A stretch of DNA of 64,000 nt. Source: Butyrivibrio sp. M55. Lineage in GTDB: Bacteria; Bacillota; Clostridia; Lachnospirales; Lachnospiraceae. The translations under genes and the position numbers were made by a program. How positions within the stretch are numbered: position 1 is the first letter of the stretch; each line of letters begins with the position of its first letter. The stretch spans positions 186,001-250,000 of the forward strand of contig NZ_FPCD01000003.1 of the NCBI RefSeq assembly GCF_900116865.1. Direction: 5' to 3'. The notes beneath the pieces are model-generated. The model was not told where the DNA came from. It saw only the letters and a program-made list of their open reading frames with translations, and did not search any database. Shown here one piece after another: positions 53,802 to 64,000 of the stretch.

Positions 53802-56363
53802 ATGGCTGATAATAATAACAATAACAACAACGAACTGTCAGATGACGTTTTTGATAAAGTCACTACTGACAGAATAAAGGAAGTAGATCTTCAGAAGACA
53901 ATGGAAGCAGACTACATCGATTATGCCATGAGCGTAATCGCATCACGTGCGCTTCCTGACGTAAGAGATGGTCTTAAGCCTGTACAGAGAAGAATTCTGT
54001 ACTCTATGATCGAACTTAACAACGGTCCCGACAAGCCGCACCGTAAATGTGCGCGTATCGTCGGTGATACAATGGGTAAATACCATCCTCACGGTGACAG
54101 CTCTATTTATGGAGCCCTCGTTAATATGGCACAGCCCTGGTCAATGAGGTGTTGTCTTGTCGACGGTCACGGAAACTTTGGATCTGTCGACGGTGACGGC
54201 GCTGCTGCTATGCGATACACAGAGGCACGTCTTACAAAGATCGCAATGGAGATGACTGCGGATATCGGAAAAGATACCGTAGACTTTACTCCGAACTTCG
54301 ATGATACAGAAAAAGAACCTGCAGTTCTCCCCAGTAGATATCCTAACCTTCTGGTAAACGGAACAACAGGTATCGCGGTAGGAATGGCAACAAACATTCC
54401 TCCTCACAACTTAAGAGAGATAATCGCAGCGGTTGTTAAGATGATCGATAACCGCGTGCTTGAAGACAGAGAAACAGATATCGAAGAAATTCTTTCGATA
54501 GTAAAAGCTCCCGATTTCCCTACAGGTGGAATAATCCTTGGAACAAGAGGAGCGGAAGAAGCTTACAGAACAGGTAGAGGAAAAGTAATAGTAAGAGCCG
54601 TAACAGATATCGAGCCTATGCAGAACGGCAAGAACAGAATTGTTGTTACAGAGCTTCCTTACCTCGTAAATAAAGCAAACATGATCTCAAAGATTGCTGA
54701 GCTTGTTAAGCTTAAAAAGCTCGACGGAATAACAGCGCTTAGAGATGAGTCTGACAGAGAAGGTATGCGTGTTGTAATTGAGCTTAGAAACGATGTTAAC
54801 CCTAACATCATGCTCAATAAACTTTATAAGCATACACAGATGCAGGATTCATTCGGAATCATCATGCTTGCGCTTGTAAATAACCAGCCTAAGGTTATGA
54901 GCATCACAGAGATGCTTAAGCACTACATCGCTCATCAGGAAGATGTAGTAACAAGAAGAACAAAGTATGATCTTAACAAAGCTGAAGAGCGTGATCATAT
55001 CTTACAGGGATTGCTTATTGCCCTTGATAATATCGATGAAGTAATCAAGATCATAAGAGGCAGCGAGACAGTTGCTCTTGCTAAGGAACAACTCATGGCC
55101 CGCTTTGGTCTTACAGATGTTCAGGCTCAGGCAATTGTTGATATGAGACTTCGTACTCTCACAGGTTTGGAGAGAGACAAGCTTGAACAGGAACATGCTG
55201 AACTCCTTAAGAAAATCGAGGAATTAAAAGCTATTCTTGCAGACAGAAAGATACTTCTCGGAGTTATCAAGAAAGAGATAACAGAGATTTCCGATAAATA
55301 CGGTGATGAAAGAAGATCACAGATCGGACATGACGATTCAGATATTGACATGGAAGATCTGATTCCTAATGTAAATACAGTAATTGCAATGACAAATCTC
55401 GGATATATAAAGAGAATGTCAATTGATAACTTTAAGGCTCAGAACCGTGGAGGAAAGGGAATCAAGGGAATTACCACAATCGATAATGACTTTGTGGAAG
55501 ATATCCTTATGACGACCACCCACAATTATGTAATGTTCTTTACCAACACAGGTAGAGTTTACAGACTTAAGGTTTATCAGATTCCTGAGGCATCAAGAAC
55601 TTCAAGGGGAATGGCAATCGTCAACCTCCTTCAGCTTGCTCCGGGAGAAAAGATTACAGCTATGATTCCTGTTAAGGGCTTTGAAGATGAGGATAAGAGC
55701 CTCTTTATGGTAACTAAGAAAGGTACTGTAAAGAAAACTCCTATTACTGACTTCATAAATGTCAGAAAGACAGGACTTGCAGCTATCAATCTTAGAGATG
55801 ATGATGAACTTATTGAAGTTAAGAGTGTTCAGAAGGGTGCTGAAGTATTCCTTGTAACAAAGAACGGAATGTGTATCCACTTTGATGAGGAAGACGTAAG
55901 AGCAACCGGAAGATCATCAATGGGTGTAAGAGGTATGACACTTGACGATACAGATGAGATTGTCGGAATGCAGCTTAATACTCAGGGTGATTCACTTCTC
56001 ATAGTTTCTGAAAAAGGATATGGAAAGAGAACAGTTCTCAGTGAGTTCAATAACCAGTTCAGAGGCGGAAAAGGTGTAAAGTGCTACAAGATAACCGAGA
56101 AGACAGGAGCTGTTATCGGTGTTAAGGCAGTTAACGAAGATAACGAGATCATGATGATCACAAATGCCGGAATCATAATCCAGCTTCGTATGGACGAGAT
56201 AACTGTCCACGGAAGAGTAACATCCGGAGTAAAGATGATCAATCTTGACAAGGGAGTTACTGTAGCAAAAATTGCCAAAGTTAGAGAAAAAATCTCTGAC
56301 GGAGATAAAGAACTCGATAATATCGATGAAGTAAACGACGGCGAGATAGACGAAAAGGCTTAA
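53802..56363 (+). CDS. gyrA: DNA gyrase subunit A
   Basis: 853 residues. Catalytic breakage-reunion subunit: [20 protein letters not shown], the quinolone-resistance region around [20 protein letters not shown], and the active-site Tyr in [16 protein letters not shown]. The C-terminal beta-pinwheel contains the gyrase-specific GyrA box [10 protein letters not shown], which confirms gyrase rather than topoisomerase IV. The Asn-rich start (NNNNNNN) and acidic C-terminus are species-specific. Confidence 0.98.
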   Translation: MADNNNNNNNELSDDVFDKVTTDRIKEVDLQKTMEADYIDYAMSVIASRALPDVRDGLKPVQRRILYSMIELNNGPDKPHRKCARIVGDTMGKYHPHGDSSIYGALVNMAQPWSMRCCLVDGHGNFGSVDGDGAAAMRYTEARLTKIAMEMTADIGKDTVDFTPNFDDTEKEPAVLPSRYPNLLVNGTTGIAVGMATNIPPHNLREIIAAVVKMIDNRVLEDRETDIEEILSIVKAPDFPTGGIILGTRGAEEAYRTGRGKVIVRAVTDIEPMQNGKNRIVVTELPYLVNKANMISKIAELVKLKKLDGITALRDESDREGMRVVIELRNDVNPNIMLNKLYKHTQMQDSFGIIMLALVNNQPKVMSITEMLKHYIAHQEDVVTRRTKYDLNKAEERDHILQGLLIALDNIDEVIKIIRGSETVALAKEQLMARFGLTDVQAQAIVDMRLRTLTGLERDKLEQEHAELLKKIEELKAILADRKILLGVIKKEITEISDKYGDERRSQIGHDDSDIDMEDLIPNVNTVIAMTNLGYIKRMSIDNFKAQNRGGKGIKGITTIDNDFVEDILMTTTHNYVMFFTNTGRVYRLKVYQIPEASRTSRGMAIVNLLQLAPGEKITAMIPVKGFEDEDKSLFMVTKKGTVKKTPITDFINVRKTGLAAINLRDDDELIEVKSVQKGAEVFLVTKNGMCIHFDEEDVRATGRSSMGVRGMTLDDTDEIVGMQLNTQGDSLLIVSEKGYGKRTVLSEFNNQFRGGKGVKCYKITEKTGAVIGVKAVNEDNEIMMITNAGIIIQLRMDEITVHGRVTSGVKMINLDKGVTVAKIAKVREKISDGDKELDNIDEVNDGEIDEKA

Positions 56364-56387
56364 TGTATTTCGAGTGATGGGGGAAGT

Positions 56388-57842
56388 ATGAAAATCGGAC
56401 TTGTAATCTCTGAACTAGAGGATAATGAAGTCAAGAAAATCTGTATAGGTGCTAATAAAGCGGCAGTTGACAAGGGGATAACCCTTGTCATCATGCCGGG
56501 TAAATACCTTGTAAATAATGACGATGTTGATGAAAAACATCCTTACAGATTTCAGAACACAGCTCTTTTTAAATACGCAACAAAGCTTGGATTTGACGCG
56601 GTAGTAATTGATATTGAGCGAATCGGAAAGAATGTTGCCATCTTAAAGAAAGAGGCTCTTTTAAAGACCTTTTTTGAAATTCCTTTTCTGACTCTTACCG
56701 AGCAGGAAGGATATGTTGCTTCTAAAAAAATAATGTCTGATCACGGATATCTTGAACAGCAGGGATATCAGGCTATTTGTGATGCAGTGTCATATGCAGA
56801 GACAGGAAAGCTTTCAAATGAAGAGCCTTCCTGTGTTTTCTCGTTCATAGAAGAGTCAGAAGCAGAGGCTCTTTCTGTAATTTCAGAAATAGGAACAAGA
56901 CTTTTTAACCGAAAATTCGAGGTAGAAGGTCTTTATAAGTCAATGGGACAGATAAATGCAGAGCATGGTGTAAAAAACTGCGGCCTGTTCCTGTATGACA
57001 AAAAGATAAGAAATACTTTCAAACATCCTTGGGAATTCCCCGAAAAAATTAGAATTAAGAGTGCGATTGTAGACGGAACCGAAATAGTAACCGGAAACAG
57101 CACTGAAATAGATACAGATAAGATATTAGAGGTCTTTGATAACGGTACGCCCAAAGTCCTTGTTGCCGGAAATATCTTTGTCGGCCAGTATCAGCTTGGA
57201 CTTATGGTAACGGAGTTTAATCCAAGAATACTCATAAATAATTATTTTGACAGCCTTGTTGGAATAGTTACGGTAAGTTCCAGAGTTTCATACCTAGAGA
57301 CAGAGATTGATAAGACACAAAAAGAACTTCTGGAAGTTCAGGAAGAACTCGCAAGGGATGACTCTGTTCTCGATCATATCGGAGGACAGGATTATCTGAC
57401 GGGCGGACTTAACAGAAGAGGCTTCTTTGCGAAAGCTTACGATTATCTCAAAGAGAATTTTGAAGCAGGAAAATATGCGGTTGTTGCGTATATAAGAATG
57501 GATTCTCTTAAGAAAATAAATGATGTATACGGACACAACGAAGGTGATCAGGCAGTAAGAGAAGTTGCAGAGATACTGGATATTGTGTTTAAAGATTGCA
57601 TACACGGAAGAATTCGTGGTGATGAATTTGCAGCTATTTCTGTATCTTCAGAAGAAGGAATGGCGGAGAATTTCCGTGAGGAAATGTCATCTCAAAACGC
57701 AGCACTTCTTGAAAGATCGAAGAGATATATCAATTATCTTCAGTATTCGGTCTGCGAATTCAGCTATGAAGACAATCTTTCTCTTAGAGAGATGTTAAAA
57801 GAAACAGACGAAAGTCTGCAGAGAGTAAAAGGAAATTTCTAA
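56388..57842 (+). CDS. Cytoplasmic GGDEF protein with periplasmic-binding-like sensor domain
   Basis: 484 residues; ATG behind GGGGGAAG, 24 nt after gyrA. The first ~180 residues resemble the first lobe of LacI-type sugar-binding folds ([29 protein letters not shown], and [11 protein letters not shown]), without signal peptide or membrane helix. A middle domain and a short coiled coil (about 300-322) lead to a GGDEF domain from about 330: [13 protein letters not shown]. The signature is R-G-D-E-F at residues 410-414, with Arg for the first Gly. Diguanylate cyclase activity is therefore possible but not assured. I infer a soluble ligand sensor that controls c-di-GMP. exoA follows by 1 nt. Confidence 0.85.
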   Translation: MKIGLVISELEDNEVKKICIGANKAAVDKGITLVIMPGKYLVNNDDVDEKHPYRFQNTALFKYATKLGFDAVVIDIERIGKNVAILKKEALLKTFFEIPFLTLTEQEGYVASKKIMSDHGYLEQQGYQAICDAVSYAETGKLSNEEPSCVFSFIEESEAEALSVISEIGTRLFNRKFEVEGLYKSMGQINAEHGVKNCGLFLYDKKIRNTFKHPWEFPEKIRIKSAIVDGTEIVTGNSTEIDTDKILEVFDNGTPKVLVAGNIFVGQYQLGLMVTEFNPRILINNYFDSLVGIVTVSSRVSYLETEIDKTQKELLEVQEELARDDSVLDHIGGQDYLTGGLNRRGFFAKAYDYLKENFEAGKYAVVAYIRMDSLKKINDVYGHNEGDQAVREVAEILDIVFKDCIHGRIRGDEFAAISVSSEEGMAENFREEMSSQNAALLERSKRYINYLQYSVCEFSYEDNLSLREMLKETDESLQRVKGNF

Positions 57843-57843
57843 C

Positions 57844-58605
57844 ATGGGATTAAAGCTTGTATCATGGAATGTCAACGGACTGAGAGCATGTGTTTCAAAA
57901 GGCTGCTTTCAGGAATTTATGGATAACGAAAAACCTGATGTAATCTGCCTTCAGGAGACCAAACTTCAGGAAGGACAGATCAAAATGGATCTTCCTGGAT
58001 ATGAAGAATACTGGAACTATGCGGAGAAAAAGGGTTATTCGGGAACAGCTATTTTTACAAAAGAAAAGCCGATTTCTGTAACCTACGGACTTGGAATTGA
58101 AGAGCATGACCACGAAGGAAGAGTCATTACAGCTGAGTATAACGATTACTATCTCGTAACTGTCTATGTTCCAAATGCAAAAGAGGATCTTTCAAGACTT
58201 GAATACAGACAGGTTTGGGAAGATGATTTTCTTAAGTATATCAAAAAGCTCGAAGAGACAAAGCCTGTAATTTATTGCGGCGACTTAAACGTAGCTCACA
58301 AGGAAATCGACCTTAAGAATCCCAAGACAAACAGAGGACATGCGGGCTTTACGGATGAAGAAAGAGCAAAGTTCGATAACGTACTTGCAGCAGATCTTGT
58401 GGATACTTTCAGATATTTTTATCCCGACCTTGAGGGAGCATATTCATGGTGGTCATACAGATTCCATGCAAGAGAGAAGAATGCAGGGTGGCGTATTGAC
58501 TACTTCGTTGTATCAAAGTCGCTCATGCCTTCCATAGAGGATGCCAAGATTTACAGTAACGCTCTTGGATCGGATCATTGTCCCGTCGGACTAATATTGA
58601 AATAA
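57844..58605 (+). CDS. exoA: Exodeoxyribonuclease III / AP endonuclease
   Basis: 253 residues. Base-excision-repair enzyme cutting at abasic sites. Endonuclease/exonuclease/phosphatase fold: [24 protein letters not shown] (metal-binding Glu), [29 protein letters not shown], the [20 protein letters not shown] block and the final [10 protein letters not shown] with catalytic Asp-His. Starts one nt after the GGDEF gene. Confidence 0.97.
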   Translation: MGLKLVSWNVNGLRACVSKGCFQEFMDNEKPDVICLQETKLQEGQIKMDLPGYEEYWNYAEKKGYSGTAIFTKEKPISVTYGLGIEEHDHEGRVITAEYNDYYLVTVYVPNAKEDLSRLEYRQVWEDDFLKYIKKLEETKPVIYCGDLNVAHKEIDLKNPKTNRGHAGFTDEERAKFDNVLAADLVDTFRYFYPDLEGAYSWWSYRFHAREKNAGWRIDYFVVSKSLMPSIEDAKIYSNALGSDHCPVGLILK

Positions 58606-58617
58606 GAGTAATGAATC

Positions 58618-59577
58618 ATGAATAATTTGATCTTTAGTTTAAATGCAACGCTTCCTGTTTTTCTTTTAATGATCTTTGGTTATCTGATGAATAGAATAGG
58701 GTTTATAGACGATAAAGCAGCTTCGTGGATGAACAAATTTGTTTTTAAGATTTCACTTCCCATGCTGCTTTTTGTTGACCTTGCAGATCAGGATTTCAAA
58801 GGAACATGGAACGGCAAGTTTGTGCTTTTCTGCTTTATGGCAACAATAATAAGCATCGTAGTGATCTTCGGTTTTTCTTTTCTCTGTGTAAAAGAGAAGG
58901 GAAAAAGAGGAGAGTTTATACAGGGAGCGTACAGAAGTAGCGCCGCTCTACTCGGTCTTGCCTTTATCCACAATATCTACGGAGATGCAAGCACCGGAAT
59001 GGGACCGCTTATGATACTCGGAAGTGTCCCTCTTTACAACATCTGTGCAGTTATAATTCTGATGTTCACTGCAGAAAATGAAGGCGAAAGTGACAACAAG
59101 AATGAAATGATAAAAAAGACTGCAATCGGAATAGCCAAGAATCCGATCATCATTGGAATAATAATAGGTCTTTTGTGGTCATTGTTCAGAATACCAAAGC
59201 CTGCAATACTTTCGACATTTACAGAAAATATCGCAAGACTTGCAACTCCGCTGGGACTTATGTCGATGGGAGCTTCTTTTGAAATAAAAAAAGCGCTTAA
59301 GGAAATCAAACCTGCGCTTATTGCTACGTTTATAAAACTATTTGTTCTTGTAGGAATCTTTTTACCGATAGCGGTAAGTATGGGATTTATGGGCGAACAG
59401 ATTGTTGCGATACTCATAATGCTTGGATCTGCAACAACAGTAAGTTGCTATATCATGGCCAAAAGCATGGGACATGAGGGAGTTTTGAGCAGCAGCATAA
59501 TCATGATGACTACTTTAGGATGCTCTTTTTCCCTCACATTCTGGCTTTTTGTACTTCGTTCTATAGGAATAATCTGA
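58618..59577 (+). CDS. AEC-family transporter (auxin efflux carrier superfamily)
   Basis: 319 residues with about ten transmembrane helices. The start LNATLPVFLLMIFGYLMNRI, the RSSAALLGLAFIHNIYGD segment and late LMSMGASFEI are typical of bacterial AEC permeases, which move organic acids such as malate or malonate. Substrate not predictable. The ribosome site is poor. It is 12 nt after exoA, probably the last gene of the gyrase transcript, and converges on the alpha/beta hydrolase with only 16 nt between. Confidence 0.88.
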   Translation: MNNLIFSLNATLPVFLLMIFGYLMNRIGFIDDKAASWMNKFVFKISLPMLLFVDLADQDFKGTWNGKFVLFCFMATIISIVVIFGFSFLCVKEKGKRGEFIQGAYRSSAALLGLAFIHNIYGDASTGMGPLMILGSVPLYNICAVIILMFTAENEGESDNKNEMIKKTAIGIAKNPIIIGIIIGLLWSLFRIPKPAILSTFTENIARLATPLGLMSMGASFEIKKALKEIKPALIATFIKLFVLVGIFLPIAVSMGFMGEQIVAILIMLGSATTVSCYIMAKSMGHEGVLSSSIIMMTTLGCSFSLTFWLFVLRSIGII

Positions 59578-59593
59578 GCGTGTCAGTATTTCT

Positions 59594-60520
59594 TTAGAAG
59601 TCTGTCTTTGACAGGAAAGATCTTATCTTACCCCAATAATTTGCGGGATCTGTAACTACTCCCTGAATGTGCCCCGATCCAAGGATTATGCAATACATCT
59701 TGTCGCATTTTGCAGCTTCGTAAAGACGAGAGCACATCTGGGGATCTATTACCGCATCTTCATCACCATGTATGAAAAGTGTGGGAGTCTTTGATTTAGA
59801 AACCGCATCAATCGGTCTTACATCGTTAATATCAAATCCCGAGCGAAGATATATTATAAATCTTGCAAGTGCGACGATGATAGGAGCCGGAAGTAAGGAG
59901 CCTTTCATAGTCTTATATGTTTTTGCAAACTGCTTTCTTAAATTTGAATAAGAACTGTCTGAGATAGCGGCTTTTACATTTTCCGGAAGGTGTTCACCTG
60001 TTGTCATAAGGACCGTTGCCGCACCCATAGACATTCCGTGAAGAAGAATCGATGCCTGTGGATCTCTTTTTATAATCCAATAAATCCATTCCATTATATC
60101 AAGCCTGTCATCAAGGCCATATCCGACATACTTTCCTTCACTCTTTCCGAATCCGCGAAGGTCGGGAAGAAGACAATTTACATCAAGTGAAAGATAGTAC
60201 TGCGCGTAGATTCCGTTATACTCGTGGTTATCTTTGATTCCGTGAACAAGGATAACGTATCTGTGTGAGTTGCTGCTTGCGGGAATGTACGTAGCGTGAA
60301 GCTTGAGACGGTCGATACTGTCTATGTACATGTCCTGTTTGTCTTTATGATTTCTTACAAACATTCTTCCGGCTGTAACAGCTTTGTCGTAATCAGGACT
60401 TTCATCGGTATGCTGAACAGGTACGGATGTAAGCTTATAGATATAATTGGTTAGCGCGTAAGCTCCACCAAGAAATGCAGAGAAAATGCCGAATTTAAGA
60501 ACTGAATTTTTTTTGCTCAT
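59594..60520 (-). CDS. Membrane-anchored alpha/beta hydrolase
   Basis: 308 residues. An N-terminal hydrophobic segment (about 8-28) anchors the protein. The hydrolase core has VILVHGIKDNHEYNG (oxyanion region), LPDLRGFGKSEG, the nucleophile elbow GMSMG in LLHGMSMGAATVLM with Ser, the acid in FIHGDEDAVIDP, and His in GSGHIQG. This is the YqkD/BAAT-like esterase group, probably active on the outer face. Substrate unknown. Divergent from the GH51 gene across a 163-nt AT-rich gap that shows only weak promoter candidates. Confidence 0.88.
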   Translation of the reverse strand: MSKKNSVLKFGIFSAFLGGAYALTNYIYKLTSVPVQHTDESPDYDKAVTAGRMFVRNHKDKQDMYIDSIDRLKLHATYIPASSNSHRYVILVHGIKDNHEYNGIYAQYYLSLDVNCLLPDLRGFGKSEGKYVGYGLDDRLDIMEWIYWIIKRDPQASILLHGMSMGAATVLMTTGEHLPENVKAAISDSSYSNLRKQFAKTYKTMKGSLLPAPIIVALARFIIYLRSGFDINDVRPIDAVSKSKTPTLFIHGDEDAVIDPQMCSRLYEAAKCDKMYCIILGSGHIQGVVTDPANYWGKIRSFLSKTDF

Positions 60521-60662
60521 TTAAAGAATACCTCGTGTGTAAAGTTTTAAGGGCATCATCATTTAAGCCTCTCCAATATATATTATCATTTTTTTTATAG
60601 ATAAATGCATTTTTTAGTTTTCTTTTTACAAAGAATGGAATATTATATTTATATAAATATAA

Positions 60663-62192
<1,530 letters not shown>

Positions 62193-62222
62193 TCAGAAAT
62201 TATAAAAATTTCTGTCACAATA

Positions 62223-62231
62223 TGATATACT
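62223..62231 (+). promoter_or_regulatory. Extended -10 promoter of the MBOAT gene
   Basis: TG-A-TATACT at 62223-62231, 30 bp before the ATG with CGGAGAG in between. No good -35. A short A/T hairpin (about 62195-62214) separates it from the GH51 gene. Confidence 0.5.
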
Positions 62232-62261
62232 CTCTATGATGTAAGAAAACGGAGAGTATTA

Positions 62262-63785
62262 ATGGGTTTTAATTCATTTACGTTTATATTGGTATTTCTT
62301 CCGATACTGATGATCGGTTGGTATATACTTAATAGATTGCAGAAATATACGGTGGCAGACGTATTACTTATCATCATGTCATTGTATTTTTACTACACAT
62401 TTGGTGTGGATTTCCTGATCATTTTGTTTGTAAGTATCGGCGTGAACTATGCACTTAGTGCGCTTGTAAGTAAGATAGATTCAAGAAATACCGGAAATAT
62501 AACTTTTTACAAAAAGCTCATAAAGGTAATAGGAGTGCTATTTAATTTAGGACTCCTATTCTACTTTAAATATCTTGGCTTTTTCGCCGACAATCTCAAC
62601 GCAGTTTTAAAAACGGGACTGACAGTTGATAAGATAATCATGCCCATAGGAATCAGCTTTTTTACCTTTGGGCAGATTTCTTATATTGTTGACAGGGCAA
62701 ACGGTGAGGCACCGCACTATAACTTCATCGAATACGTGCTCTATACTGTTTATTTCCCAAAGCTTATACAGGGACCTATCGCTTTCCATAAGGAGATGAT
62801 CGACCAGTTCAGGGATAAGTCACTTAGAAACTATGATTCCGTGAAGTTCGCAGGTGGACTTATGTCTTTTGTAATAGGTCTTTCAAAGAAAGTGATTTTG
62901 GCGGATGTTCTCTCAAGAGTCGTAAATTACGGCTTTGAGCAGACATATTATCTTGATACACTGACTGTTACGGCAGTTATGCTCGCCTATACTTTCCAGA
63001 TCTACTTCGACTTTTCCGGATATTGCGACATGGCAAACGGCATCAGTCTAATGCTTGGATACAGGCTTCCTATAAACTTCAATTCACCTTATAAGGCAGC
63101 GTCCGCAAAAGAGCTGTGGCAGAGATGGCATATGACTTTGTCGCGCTTTTTTATCAAATATGTCTACATACCTCTTGGTGGTAGCAGAAAAGGAAGATAC
63201 CGCACGATAGTAAATGTCCTCATAGTCTTTATTTTGAGCGGACTCTGGCATGGAGCAGGCTGGACATACGTCTGCTGGGGACTTATGCAGGGACTTTTGG
63301 TAGTATGGGATGACCTTGGAATAGTAAGTACCGAGAAAGAAGGAAAATTCCTTTTTAGAAAAGAACCATTACTTGTAATTCCTAAGGCACTGGGAAGAGC
63401 AATGACATTTATAGCTTTTGTGGCTTCGCTAATATTTTTCAGATCTGAATCTGTGGAAAAGGCACTGGCAATGTTCAGAAGACTGTTCTTCTTTACTTAT
63501 CCGGGATTCCTTACAAGAACTGCCGCAAACCTTGATATCGCGGAAAACTACGTTTTCAGACAGTTCCTGTCTCAACTTGGCGGAATAGATGAAAATGTAA
63601 TTTATATGATCACTATGTTGGTATATCTTGCGGTAAGTGGATTTATCATCACGAGAAAGAACACGGAAGAAATAATAGAAACAACAACATTTGATAAAAA
63701 GACGCTTATTGGAATCACAGTTCTTTTCCTGTGGTCGTTCGTATCATTGTCGGCAGTAAGTACATTTATTTATTTTCAGTTTTGA
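62262..63785 (+). CDS. MBOAT-family O-acyltransferase (AlgI/DltB-like)
   Basis: 507 residues, about ten transmembrane helices; ATG behind CGGAGAG. The family core is complete: IMPIGISFFTFGQISYIVD, YFPKLIQGPIAFHKEM, FSGYCDMANGISLMLGYRLP, NFNSPYKAASAKELWQRWHM, and the catalytic His in FILSGLWHGAGWTYVCWG. It moves acyl (usually acetyl) groups across the membrane for O-acylation of an extracellular polymer. A membrane-anchored gene starts 14 nt after it, as is usual for the AlgJ/AlgX- or DltD-type partner. The acceptor polymer is unknown; no dltA or alginate gene is in view. Confidence 0.94.
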   Translation: MGFNSFTFILVFLPILMIGWYILNRLQKYTVADVLLIIMSLYFYYTFGVDFLIILFVSIGVNYALSALVSKIDSRNTGNITFYKKLIKVIGVLFNLGLLFYFKYLGFFADNLNAVLKTGLTVDKIIMPIGISFFTFGQISYIVDRANGEAPHYNFIEYVLYTVYFPKLIQGPIAFHKEMIDQFRDKSLRNYDSVKFAGGLMSFVIGLSKKVILADVLSRVVNYGFEQTYYLDTLTVTAVMLAYTFQIYFDFSGYCDMANGISLMLGYRLPINFNSPYKAASAKELWQRWHMTLSRFFIKYVYIPLGGSRKGRYRTIVNVLIVFILSGLWHGAGWTYVCWGLMQGLLVVWDDLGIVSTEKEGKFLFRKEPLLVIPKALGRAMTFIAFVASLIFFRSESVEKALAMFRRLFFFTYPGFLTRTAANLDIAENYVFRQFLSQLGGIDENVIYMITMLVYLAVSGFIITRKNTEEIIETTTFDKKTLIGITVLFLWSFVSLSAVSTFIYFQF

Positions 63786-63799
63786 TTTTTTTAGAGAAT

Positions 63800-64000
63800 A
63801 TGGAAAAAGAAAACAATTCAAAAAAGTTTATAAAAAGATTCCTTGTGGCAGTACTTGCAGTGGCCGTGCTTATCGCGGGTGTTGTTGTATTTTTTGACCC
63901 GTTCTATCATTACCACAAGCCCTGGTGCGGTCTTAAGGCGGTTCTAAATGACAAGGAATACCAGTGCGTGGGAACACTTAGGAATTTTGACTACAACGCG
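63800..64000 (+). CDS. Partial: signal-anchored protein, likely MBOAT partner
   Basis: ATG at 63800 opens a frame that runs to the window edge (67 codons). A basic start (KKFIKRF) leads to one transmembrane helix (LVAVLAVAVLIAGVVVFF), then DPFYHYHKPWCGLKAVLND and QCVGTLRNFDYNA. The helix followed by a DPF-H-P segment and a later N-aD is typical of proteins that follow MBOAT genes in Firmicutes and complete O-acetylation outside the cell. The call is by context and this short stretch only. Confidence 0.6.
   Translation, partial: MEKENNSKKFIKRFLVAVLAVAVLIAGVVVFFDPFYHYHKPWCGLKAVLNDKEYQCVGTLRNFDYNA

Overview
The window spans the chromosomal replication origin of a low-GC, anaerobic Gram-positive bacterium. 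I infer Clostridia, most likely Lachnospiraceae near Butyrivibrio or Pseudobutyrivibrio. The grounds are the gene order rpmH-rnpA-yidD-yidC-jag-mnmE-mnmG-rsmG-parA-parB on one side of the origin and dnaA-dnaN-yaaA-recF-gyrB-gyrA on the other, a class III (oxygen-sensitive) ribonucleotide reductase, Shine-Dalgarno sites of the GGAGG type, TTGACA/TATAAT promoters, a T-box leader, lipoproteins with Gram-positive lipoboxes, and a DUF3881/DUF4446 pair that I associate with this family. The genus is not proven by the sequence.

Layout. 1-8.2 kb (+): a partial membrane diguanylate cyclase, a sugar-binding lipoprotein paired with a chemoreceptor, two tandem paralogous lipoproteins with the debris of a third, and a large solute-binding lipoprotein. 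8.2-18.3 kb (mostly -): proS behind a T-box leader, a block of palindromes, a PfkB sugar kinase, nrdD/nrdG, murI, a small orphan gene on +, and trmB-trxA-SH3 protein with a repetitive disordered region. 18.3-21.9 kb: a fused D,D-carboxypeptidase/DUF4015 wall enzyme convergent with a DEDD exonuclease. 21.9-26.5 kb (-): ylmH, a NUDIX hydrolase, a membrane-anchored clostripain-type protease and a MIF-like protein. 26.7-29 kb (+): an orphan protein with CstA. 29-34.3 kb (-): HAD phosphatase, acyltransferase, and an ABC-2 exporter with an ArsR-type regulator that share one operator sequence. 34.4-37.5 kb (-): tRNA-Arg(CCU), deoD, DUF3881, serS. 37.6-47.1 kb (-): the conserved origin-left genes with two perfect parS sites. 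47.14-47.67 kb and 49.07-49.37 kb: a bipartite oriC flanking dnaA. 49.4-59.6 kb (+): dnaN to gyrA, then a ligand-binding GGDEF protein, exonuclease III and an AEC transporter. 59.6-64 kb: an alpha/beta hydrolase (-), a GH51 arabinofuranosidase, an MBOAT O-acyltransferase and the start of its likely partner, cut by the window edge.

Replication, initiation, segregation and ribosome/membrane-biogenesis genes diverge from oriC on both sides, so most genes lie on the leading strand. The accessory material concentrates on sensing (two GGDEF proteins, one chemoreceptor, four lipoproteins), wall and surface modification (S11/DUF4015 fusion, MBOAT, acyltransferase 3, GH51) and secreted or host-facing proteins (clostripain, MIF). 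I found no transposase, phage gene, CRISPR array, rRNA operon or obvious defence island. The most unusual items are the S11-DUF4015 fusion, the binding-protein/chemoreceptor pair without a permease, the in-frame remnant of a third lipoprotein copy, the 21-bp-phased degenerate DnaA-box-like repeats between dnaA and dnaN, the shared operator of the ABC/ArsR locus, and the palindrome block near 10.1 kb.
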